Assembly (NCBI GenBank): GCA_022592445.1
Contig: JABYQR010000024.1
Coordinates: 176,169 to 240,168, forward strand
From: Cytidiella melzeri
Taxonomy: Eukaryota; Basidiomycota; Agaricomycetes; Polyporales; Irpicaceae
Direction: 5' to 3'
DNA length: 64,000 nucleotides
Positions within the stretch are counted from its first letter, which is position 1. Each line of letters begins with the position of its first letter. The notes below the pieces were generated by a model that was not told the DNA's origin, ran no database searches, and saw nothing but the letters and a program-made list of their open reading frames with translations. This document shows, piece after piece, positions 57,664 to 64,000 of the stretch. The translations under genes were made by a program, and so were the position numbers.

Positions 57664-58819
57664 GATGACTGCGGGACTGCAGTCTGAGGCCGTTCCGAGC
57701 TATGGGTCCACATCGTCTATCCTGCGCCCATCGTGTCGCGCAGCTGATCGCCTGCTTCGATGGAGACCGGCGCACGCAGCGCCCATTATGGAGCCATTAT
57801 CGGCGACAGATGCTGCTCGAATTTCGGAGGCCACTATGGGCAGTTGGTCCGATAACACTCGCGCTACATACGGGGCTGGTCTCCGCCTCTTCCACGAAAT
57901 ATGTGACGTCGCGAAAATACCCGAGCACCAACGGATTCCAGCGAGCCAGGACCTTCTGGCGTTCTTCGTTACGCAGCTCGTGGGAGCTTACTCAGGCAGT
58001 GCGGCGAAGAATTACCTTGCGGGAATTCGAGCCTGGCATGTCATACACAGGTTCTCGTGGACCATCGACACTATCCAAATGAATGCGCTACTTCAGGCCG
58101 CAGCGGCGAGGGCCCCGGCAACATCGAAACAGGCGAAAAAGCAGCCGTACACCGTCAGCCTCCTCGAGGTGATATTCCAGCAGCTCGACAAATCAGTTCC
58201 GCTTGACGCGGCAGTGCTGGCAGCAGGCTCTTCCCTGTTTTACGGAGTGGGCAGGGCGGCGGAGCACACCGTTCCAAATTTGAAGGGTTTCGACCCGGAA
58301 AAGCACGTGCAGAGACGACACATCTCACACGCCACAGACAGGTGTCGAAACGAGGTAACTACTTTGTTTATCCCATGGACCAAGAGCGCGGGTGCCTCGG
58401 GCGAAACTCTTTTCTGGGCGAAACAAGACGGGATCACGGATCCAGTGTCCAACCTCGACAACCACTTACGCCTCAACGATCCACAGGACGACGAGCACCT
58501 TTTCGTGTACACCTTCGCGAAGGGCAGGAACATCGAGCGTCGGCCACTTACGAAGCAGGCTTTCCTCAGCAGGCTTCGAAGCGCGGCAAGGGCCGCCGGG
58601 GTCCAGAGTTTCCAAGGACACGCCTTCAGGGTGGGGGGAACACTCGAGTACTTACTCCGAGGCGTCCCCTTTGACGTGGTCAAATCCAAGGGTCGCTGGG
58701 CCGGCAATTCCTTCCAGTTGTACCTGCGGAAACATGCAGAAATCATGGCGCCGTACATGCAGGCTAACCCCGAAGCTCACGCACAATTCGTCCGTTTCAC
58801 GATGCCCGCTGTCCGTTAA
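57590..58819 (+). CDS. Tyrosine recombinase of the Ngaro element
   Basis: Integrase that inserts the circular DNA copy. The frame is open from 57281, but the first good ATG is at 57590 (MTSSKSKPCTSTPYATALAQ), overlapping the RT end. The core-binding domain includes SDNTRATYGAGLRLFHEICD. The catalytic residues are in FYGVGRAAEHTVPNLKG (first Arg), GHAFRVGGTLEYLLRG (HxxR), GRWAGNSFQLYLRKH (Trp at the second His position, then the nucleophile Tyr). It ends TMPAVR at 58819. All catalytic residues are present and the frame is uninterrupted. Confidence 0.9.
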   Translation: MTSSKSKPCTSTPYATALAQVKRSRMTAGLQSEAVPSYGSTSSILRPSCRAADRLLRWRPAHAAPIMEPLSATDAARISEATMGSWSDNTRATYGAGLRLFHEICDVAKIPEHQRIPASQDLLAFFVTQLVGAYSGSAAKNYLAGIRAWHVIHRFSWTIDTIQMNALLQAAAARAPATSKQAKKQPYTVSLLEVIFQQLDKSVPLDAAVLAAGSSLFYGVGRAAEHTVPNLKGFDPEKHVQRRHISHATDRCRNEVTTLFIPWTKSAGASGETLFWAKQDGITDPVSNLDNHLRLNDPQDDEHLFVYTFAKGRNIERRPLTKQAFLSRLRSAARAAGVQSFQGHAFRVGGTLEYLLRGVPFDVVKSKGRWAGNSFQLYLRKHAEIMAPYMQANPEAHAQFVRFTMPAVR

Positions 58820-58908
58820 ATATACCACGTTTGCCAGGTGAGTTATCTTCCTAGTAGTGTGGGGATGGGCTCGCGCCAATGCGTCGAGAACTCCTACCTT
58901 GTTGGGAA

Positions 58909-59205
58909 TCGTCGCTCACCATAATCCCCTCAGGTTCTCGGTCGGGCAGGTCTCCTCGTACGTCTGCCGGCCCTTCGGGCCGTCTCCCTCATACTCAACG
59001 CGCGTCAGCTCTAGTTTACCCGCTCCTTTCCTCACCCTCACTTCGCTACCTCCCGCTTCGTTACAATAGTTCCCCACATCTGATTCAAGTTCTCTGTTCG
59101 AACCTCCTGTATGCATCATCCTTAATTACACCGTGCGTTTTGCCTTACAGACATTGCAAGTTACTCTAAGGGACCCAAAGACAAACGGATCAGCTACCAC
59201 ATAGA
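58909..59205 (+). repeat. Split direct repeat B1
   Basis: 297 bp that reappear at 60817-61113 with two visible substitutions (CGTCTG versus CATCTG; CTAAGGGA versus CTAAGAGA). It contains a perfect 13-nt hairpin GGCCC-TTC-GGGCC at 58969-58981. B1 ends where A2 begins. Confidence 0.9.
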
Positions 59206-59358
59206 TGGAAGATCTCGGTGAGGCGAGGAACGAGCAGATCCTAGAACAGGGTCTATGGGAAGCGTGGGACGGGCGTCTGAGGAAAGCCGCCGCTTTCCCA
59301 TCTACCGCCACGTCCCCGCCAGTCGTTCGCTCTGGGTCTCTCGCTCCAATTTTTGCAC
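59206..59358 (+). repeat. Split direct repeat A2
   Basis: 153-bp copy of A1, contiguous with B1. After it the sequence departs completely from what follows A1. Confidence 0.9.
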
Positions 59359-59755
59359 CCACCCACCTTCCCCTCCTTCCCTCCGGAATTTCGCCTTGTA
59401 TTTAGGTGCGACCACCCACGGATAACCAGGAGCTTTCAGAATTTGCCAGATTCCTCCTTAGCCCCTGCTGTCCCTGAGCCGCGCTCGCGTATTTTACCTG
59501 CTGTTCATGATTCCCGCCACGCAGCCCTGACCTCATTTGCCGTTATCCCTTCTACATTTTCCTTCAGTCACCCACCGTTCCCTCCGCCAATGGACTAGCC
59601 TCTTTAGTTAAGCGTGGTCGTACCATTCCCAGCCACACCTTTCCTTGCCTCCCTTACCGGTATTGTTTTGGCTTAAATAGCATCCCATGCCTAGCACTTG
59701 AGTTGCATTTCTCTTCAGGCTCCCCATCGCGAGCCGTTTGCAGGTCCTGTTCCCC

Positions 59756-60637
59756 ATGCCCTTCCCTGACAATAATACCCTCCGTCCTTTCTCCCCAGTT
59801 GACCCTGTTCTCCCATCTGCCGACCGGCTTGTTGAAGGCAGGGGACACCTCCCTGTGCCACTTCGTCATCGCCAACACCCTGCGAGGTGCGTTGAGCCAT
59901 GTGGATCATCCCCACCTGTAACGTTTACCCTCCCTTTCCGAACCTCTTCTGGCGAATCATCCGCATACTCGTTCGACAGTATCGAGCCTTCCGTCGTCAA
60001 CCGCAACCCGTCAGAATCCCTGTCCCCAACAGACCTCAGCACCGCCAACACCAGTAACGAGGTATCCATACCTCCTGGCACAAACGGCCCAGCAGAGAAC
60101 ACGGTCTGCCCTTCCCAGCTCACCAGTGCCACCCTCTCACCGGCGGTGGGGCCTGAGCACATCATAGGCGCCATCCCACGTTCCACAGAAGGCCACCCTC
60201 TGGGTTTGCGGACATGGCTGGTCTACGAGATTCCAAACGCCCAGCGGGGCATTGGAACAGGGGACGTGGTGCGGATTCAAAACCCGACGAAGCCCGCCGC
60301 TAAACTCTCTTACTTCATCCGCGATTTCTTCAGCATATTATCTGATCGAGTTCTGTTTTGGGCCACACCCGCACGTGACCACGCGCTGCCTCCCATCATC
60401 CTGGTTGTCCGACCTGCGCACGCCAGACTGTCAGCACGCGAACGACTCATGGTGTGGCTCTACAGAAGGGGTTCATGCCTCCCCTACCGAGCACTGTTCC
60501 CGGTCCCGGTGGACTCGGTTACGGTTAGACCTGCAACCCCCCGCAGTCAGAACCAGCCTTACCCACCTCCTGAGCGTCAGACAACCGCCATCCACCATTC
60601 TGACGCATTCGAACAAGCCATCTCGACTCCGCACTGA
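59756..60637 (+). CDS. Unrecognised ORF in the A2-B2 spacer of the Ngaro element
   Basis: An uninterrupted frame of 293 residues starting MPFPDNNTLRPFSPVDPVLP. The first half is rich in Pro, Ser and Thr. The second half looks globular: TWLVYEIPNAQRGIGTGDVV, KLSYFIRDFFSILSDRVLFW and PPIILVVRPAHARLSARERL. No catalytic motif that I recognise. It lies between A2 (59358) and B2 (60817), inside the mobile unit but outside the usual gag-RT-recombinase block. A second overlapping open frame on the same strand (60252-60977) reaches into B2 and is probably chance. It could be element cargo, a host fragment picked up, or a chance frame in CT-rich DNA. Confidence 0.5.
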   Translation: MPFPDNNTLRPFSPVDPVLPSADRLVEGRGHLPVPLRHRQHPARCVEPCGSSPPVTFTLPFRTSSGESSAYSFDSIEPSVVNRNPSESLSPTDLSTANTSNEVSIPPGTNGPAENTVCPSQLTSATLSPAVGPEHIIGAIPRSTEGHPLGLRTWLVYEIPNAQRGIGTGDVVRIQNPTKPAAKLSYFIRDFFSILSDRVLFWATPARDHALPPIILVVRPAHARLSARERLMVWLYRRGSCLPYRALFPVPVDSVTVRPATPRSQNQPYPPPERQTTAIHHSDAFEQAISTPH

Positions 60638-60816
60638 CTGCGTAGTCCGCGCGGCTCGCAGATCTTTCGAACACACCGCTCTCGCGGCCTCCCGCCTCGT
60701 CGGTGGCACCGTTACCCTTCCATTCCTTTCATCAATTCCATTCCATTTCTTTCTTCATCCCTGGCGTCCGAGGAGTTTTAATTTTAGACCGCCTGCCGCG
60801 TTTTTCCCGCCCTCCC

Positions 60817-61113
60817 TCGTCGCTCACCATAATCCCCTCAGGTTCTCGGTCGGGCAGGTCTCCTCGTACATCTGCCGGCCCTTCGGGCCGTCTCCCTCAT
60901 ACTCAACGCGCGTCAGCTCTAGTTTACCCGCTCCTTTCCTCACCCTCACTTCGCTACCTCCCGCTTCGTTACAATAGTTCCCCACATCTGATTCAAGTTC
61001 TCTGTTCGAACCTCCTGTATGCATCATCCTTAATTACACCGTGCGTTTTGCCTTACAGACATTGCAAGTTACTCTAAGAGACCCAAAGACAAACGGATCA
61101 GCTACCACATAGA
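60817..61113 (+). repeat. Split direct repeat B2 (right terminus)
   Basis: 297-bp copy of B1; similarity stops at 61113, taken as the right end of the element. Flanking DNA shows no target duplication, as expected for recombinase-mediated insertion. Confidence 0.88.
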
Positions 61114-61210
61114 CCGGGCTTAATGAAAGACCATGGACGACCCGCTCAACTGGCGCCGAGCCCCAGGCTCACTCGTACGGCGTGTATCCATCTGGCAGGA
61201 CGTATCTGGG

Positions 61211-61762
61211 TGTTAAAACTATATATAATATAATATAATATGATATGTAGTTACCCACGCCTTATTACAAGGACGCTTTAGGTAGCAGAGTTCCCACAGT
61301 CTTAGTATGGGAATTATGCAGCCGTATATGGAAACTCTAGTAGTAACCATCACATTAGCTGAGACGTACAGATATGGGTTGTAGTAATACTATACATATA
61401 TGTACGCCTGTGTTCTAGTAGCATAGGAAATGACATGGAAAGCACATATGACTCCAGTGGATGCCTAAAGCATACATCTGAGGACAAGTACTAGCATGAG
61501 TCATTTACTCGTTATGTACGCCTCTGGTACAAGTGCTGAACCTAGTCATACAATGAGTCATGCATGAGTCATGCACTCATAGCATGAGTCATGCATGAGT
61601 CATGCACTTAGTAGTACAGTAGAATAGCTGAAGTAGACATGTATAGTAGTCGCTTACATAAGTAGATACAGACATGTATATAAGCAGAGCTGCTGAAGCA
61701 GCAAGAATAATAAGACTCATCTTCGAAGCTTAACAGCCTCTACCCCTCGCACACATATTCCA
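61211..61762 (+). mobile_element. Probable LTR of a copia-like retrotransposon
   Basis: AT-rich stretch starting TGTTAAAAC, with direct repeats around TGAGTCATGCA, a TATA box (GTATATAAGCAG, 61677-61688), and an end near ATTCCA. A primer-binding site follows at 61771. These are the parts of an LTR in the right order. No second LTR is in the window, so the 5' boundary and the element size are unproven. Confidence 0.55.
61497..61602 (+). promoter_or_regulatory. Cluster of five TGAGTCA sites in the LTR
   Basis: TGAGTCA occurs at 61497, 61554, 61565, 61585 and 61596. Two pairs are spaced 11 bp apart, close to one helical turn. TGAGTCA is the recognition sequence of Gcn4/AP-1-type bZIP factors. 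The cluster lies 75-180 bp upstream of the putative TATA box. Confidence 0.55.
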
Positions 61763-61770
61763 CTTTGTTA

Positions 61771-61783
61771 GGTTATGAGCCCC
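61771..61783 (+). other. Primer-binding site complementary to initiator tRNA-Met anticodon loop
   Basis: GGTTATGAGCCCC is complementary to the anticodon stem-loop of initiator tRNA-Met (CAT anticodon). Copia-type elements of flies and fungi prime from such a half-tRNA. This is the strongest sign that the preceding sequence is an LTR. Confidence 0.65.
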
Positions 61784-62277
61784 GGCTTTTAACTTAACTA
61801 CATCCACAATCTCAACGACATCCACCAACCAGTATCCCCCAAGCTTTCTTATAAGTAAGTTTCTCTACTTTACTTTGTTTGGCCACATAGTAGTAGTAGA
61901 GTTGTACTGGTTGACTGCCTCAGCTTCGAATACAATATTCCCAACTGACCTTCTACAGCTAATTCCCTCACCTACTTGCCCCTTGCGTACGCACTCCCAA
62001 CCCAGCTGAATACTTAAGCCACCCTTGGTGGTTCTCGACTTTAACGAGTCGTGCATTACGCGGAATCTGCCTAACACGCAGTGTAAAATCCGGTGGTGGA
62101 GGAACAAGCTCCCACTTGTACAAGTGGTAGATCGGCGGAGTAGTACAATAGGAGGGTAGTGTTGAGTGGCACTCTAAGCTCGTGACTTAGAGGCCTAGGA
62201 CCTTCGTGTTGGCGCACGTCAGTCAGTCCTGGAATTAGAAATCGCCGCTTTTTTGTAGCTGTAGAATTTCTTGAGGC
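61784..62277. other. Putative leader downstream of the LTR
   Basis: No convincing coding frame. A good splice donor (GTAAGTTTC at 61854) could pair with the acceptor TTCTTTCTTCCAG near 62545, placing the next ATG at 62565 close to the exon start. Confidence 0.35.
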
Positions 62278-62562
62278 ATGTCGTCCACTTTTACTTTTGG
62301 TATCACGGAGATTGTGGACTCTCCTATACTTTGTGGTGTTTCTTACATGCGCCATTATGTTTTCGTCGTATCATACCGACTGGTAGAAGTCGAAGTTGCA
62401 AGTGGTCATACTCGTCTTGAATCACTTGTGGAAAACTTTTACTCACATTCGACTTTTCCATTAGCAATTCCCAGGACTTTCTCAAGGAAAGTGTTGTGGA
62501 TTGAATACGACGACATAAATCTTATACTTTTGATTCTTTCTTCCAGACCATTATATTTTTGA
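62278..62562 (+). CDS. Small unrecognised ORF
   Basis: An ATG at 62278 opens 94 codons (MSSTFTFGITEIVDSPILCG; ending SSRPLYF). It ends three bases before the next ORF starts. If the leader intron proposed above is real this frame is intronic. No family recognised. Confidence 0.3.
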   Translation: MSSTFTFGITEIVDSPILCGVSYMRHYVFVVSYRLVEVEVASGHTRLESLVENFYSHSTFPLAIPRTFSRKVLWIEYDDINLILLILSSRPLYF

Positions 62563-62564
62563 AG

Positions 62565-63953
62565 ATGCCGAACAACTCTCGCCGCACTTCCCGTCGAGTC
62601 AATGCCCGCTTCGCTCCCCATTCTCCCAATGATCCCTACCGCGTTCATGACTACACTCGGTTTGACCGTATGGGTCACCCCATCGTTATGGAGATAAGGA
62701 GTTCAGCAACTCCCATCTCTATCCGTATGAGTCAAACCGATGCTCAGGATGCCAGGATCAATGTCAACTACGTTGACAGGGACGGAGTTCGGCGCATGGA
62801 ATCGATGGAGTACAGCCTTCTCGGTCGTCACGGCTGGGACAGGTTCAGGCAGAGTGATAGGCAAAGGCACCTCCGGGAGGTTAATCGTATCATTGATGAA
62901 GCCAATCGTGAGGCGGAATTGGATTTATACAGACGAAGGCCTCGCAATGTCAGTGCGGAAATAAGGGCACATCAAACCCAAAGTTCTTCCAGGGTTAATG
63001 CTGCACCTCCACGCCGATCTGCGTCGCCGTCGCACCCTCATCCCCATCGTCATCCTACTCCAATGCCACCGCCTTTTGTGAGTGCAGGATTATCGCTTTG
63101 GGACATGGTTGCCCAGGCATTAAATAATTTTGCATCTCCACAGACTTCTTCTACAATGGTCAATCCGCCTACACCGGTCATTCCGGATATCGTTGATGGT
63201 ATGAACGGTTTAAATATCAGTTCACCAGTTTCTCATGATTCTTCAGAACCAGTAGTTCAGGCTGCTTCTGCTGCCGAACCTACTCCGGTTCCGTCCTCCA
63301 CTACTCAGGAGGAGGGACAGGTTGAAGATTCATGGCCAACGGTATACGCTCCCCAACCAGTCATTCCCACCTTTTCATTCGACGACTGGGTCCACGTTGA
63401 TCGTACAGACACTAGGCCGGCTTCGCCTGTCTATTCGTGTGGTATGGTTTATGGCGTGGATGGACCAAAGGGGGAGGTTTTCAGGCCGGAGCAAGTTTGT
63501 TCCATCCTCGCCATGCAACACGTTAACCATCCCAACTTTACGCCCAATGAGCTGTGCTTACGCTCTAGGGGACTGGTTGATACAATGGTCGTGAGCATGG
63601 GCAACAAATGCGAGCACTATCGTGAGATGGTCGAGGAGCTGGAAGAATTTGCCAAGTCTCAGCGGATCAAGGAGATCACAGCCTGTGCCCGGATTTACCT
63701 CATGCTCAAGAGGGGACAGTGGCCGGACTGTGATAATATCTGGAACACGTACTTTATCTCAGTTGCAGACTTTCACACAGCGATGGAGGTCTTCAATGGT
63801 CGCGATCATCTTAGCGATCACCAGCTGGTCTGGCTGACTCAGAGACGTATGGAGAAGAAGGAAGACTGGATGAGCATCTTTCATAGGGAGGAAGAATTTA
63901 AAGGCAAAATGAAGGAGGTAAAGATGAGCCCGCTGCGCTCGAGCCTTCTTTAG
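62565..63953 (+). CDS. Unrecognised 462-residue protein, possibly Gag-like
   Basis: Uninterrupted frame starting MPNNSRRTSRRVNARFAPHS with a basic N-terminus, an Arg-rich helical stretch (DRQRHLREVNRIIDEANREA), a Pro/Ser/His-rich linker (63010-63350), and a helical C-terminal part (YREMVEELEEFAKSQRIKEI; RIYLMLKRGQWPDCDNIWNT). This order (basic head, disordered middle, helical tail) is compatible with a capsid-like Gag, but no zinc knuckle or protease is seen. It stops at 63951. It sits 780 bp after the primer-binding site. It may belong to the LTR element or be an unrelated host gene. Confidence 0.55.
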   Translation: MPNNSRRTSRRVNARFAPHSPNDPYRVHDYTRFDRMGHPIVMEIRSSATPISIRMSQTDAQDARINVNYVDRDGVRRMESMEYSLLGRHGWDRFRQSDRQRHLREVNRIIDEANREAELDLYRRRPRNVSAEIRAHQTQSSSRVNAAPPRRSASPSHPHPHRHPTPMPPPFVSAGLSLWDMVAQALNNFASPQTSSTMVNPPTPVIPDIVDGMNGLNISSPVSHDSSEPVVQAASAAEPTPVPSSTTQEEGQVEDSWPTVYAPQPVIPTFSFDDWVHVDRTDTRPASPVYSCGMVYGVDGPKGEVFRPEQVCSILAMQHVNHPNFTPNELCLRSRGLVDTMVVSMGNKCEHYREMVEELEEFAKSQRIKEITACARIYLMLKRGQWPDCDNIWNTYFISVADFHTAMEVFNGRDHLSDHQLVWLTQRRMEKKEDWMSIFHREEEFKGKMKEVKMSPLRSSLL

Positions 63954-64000
63954 AGCCTGGATCGTCTTCTCTTTGAACGGACTCTCTGCAAATCAAACTA

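Larger units (their letters stand above)
53738..61113 (+). mobile_element. Ngaro-type (DIRS-order) tyrosine-recombinase retrotransposon, structurally complete
   Basis: 7.4-kb element bounded by A1 on the left and B2 on the right, with order A1, gag, RT-RNase H, tyrosine recombinase, B1, A2, spacer ORF, B2. These are the split direct repeats of Ngaro and PAT elements, which replicate through a circular intermediate and integrate by a tyrosine recombinase without target duplication. The B1-A2 boundary exactly joins the sequence that ends the element (B2) to the sequence that begins it (A1), as expected of a circle junction. No methyltransferase ORF was seen, favouring Ngaro over DIRS-1 types. 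A repeats look identical and B repeats show only two differences in 297 bp, so insertion is recent. Confidence 0.88.

Noticed and set aside
59095..59104. GTTCGAACCT resembling a tRNA B-box in the B repeats
   Set aside because: No A-box or cloverleaf can be drawn around it.
60252..60977. Second open frame of 241 codons overlapping the spacer ORF
   Set aside because: Runs through the B2 repeat and has biased Ser/Pro/Arg content; likely a frame shadow of the 59756-60637 ORF and the repeat.
61565..61602. Short direct repeats that could suggest a CRISPR-like array
   Set aside because: Eukaryotic LTR context, 11-bp spacing, no spacers; better read as clustered factor sites.

Overview
The window is nuclear DNA of a filamentous fungus, most likely a mushroom-forming basidiomycete (Agaricomycetes). 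Supporting signs are many short introns (about 50-70 bp, GT-AG), compact spacing, two multi-helix membrane proteins of basidiomycete type (one with a DUF6533-like N-terminus), a velvet regulator, and a Ngaro-type tyrosine-recombinase retrotransposon. No prokaryotic gene layout, CRISPR array or tRNA gene was seen. All exon structures here were read by eye from splice motifs and frame continuity.

Layout. 0-19 kb: two inverted OPT oligopeptide-transporter paralogues (one cut by the left edge) enclose a MATE exporter, SAM50, two multi-helix membrane proteins, a dead HAD-hydrolase fragment and an alpha/beta hydrolase. 19-32 kb: a housekeeping block of 3-hydroxyisobutyrate dehydrogenase, a carboxymuconolactone-decarboxylase-like protein, a GNAT acetyltransferase, the TORC2 subunit SIN1, mitochondrial ribosomal S8, the ribosome-assembly WD protein YTM1, a hexokinase with altered sugar-contact residues, and mitochondrial ribosomal L14. 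32-40 kb: a VelB-like velvet regulator, an LTR relic and a secreted BBE-type flavin oxidase. 40-54 kb: eL27, a nucleotidyltransferase-fold protein, a gamma-butyrobetaine-hydroxylase-like enzyme, a Dal5-like MFS permease, a Gfo/Idh/MocA oxidoreductase, an adrenodoxin-type ferredoxin and histidinol-phosphatase. Two gene-free stretches in this part carry an inverted dispersed repeat of about 0.4 kb and a decayed copy of the YTM1 5' end. 53.7-61.1 kb: a structurally complete Ngaro-type element with split direct repeats A1-ORFs-B1-A2-cargo-B2. 61.2 kb to the end: a probable LTR with a half-tRNA-iMet primer site and unrecognised ORFs.

The genes form no obvious pathway cluster. From 19 kb to 54 kb they alternate strand almost perfectly, so most share a short divergent promoter with a neighbour. 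The most unusual items are the Ngaro element, with an unexplained 294-codon ORF between A2 and B2 and a Gag that needs a spliced intron to gain its zinc knuckle; the hexokinase with Leu and Cys at two glucose-contact sites; the YTM1 promoter-plus-start relic; and a 21-bp identical promoter element in front of both OPT paralogues.
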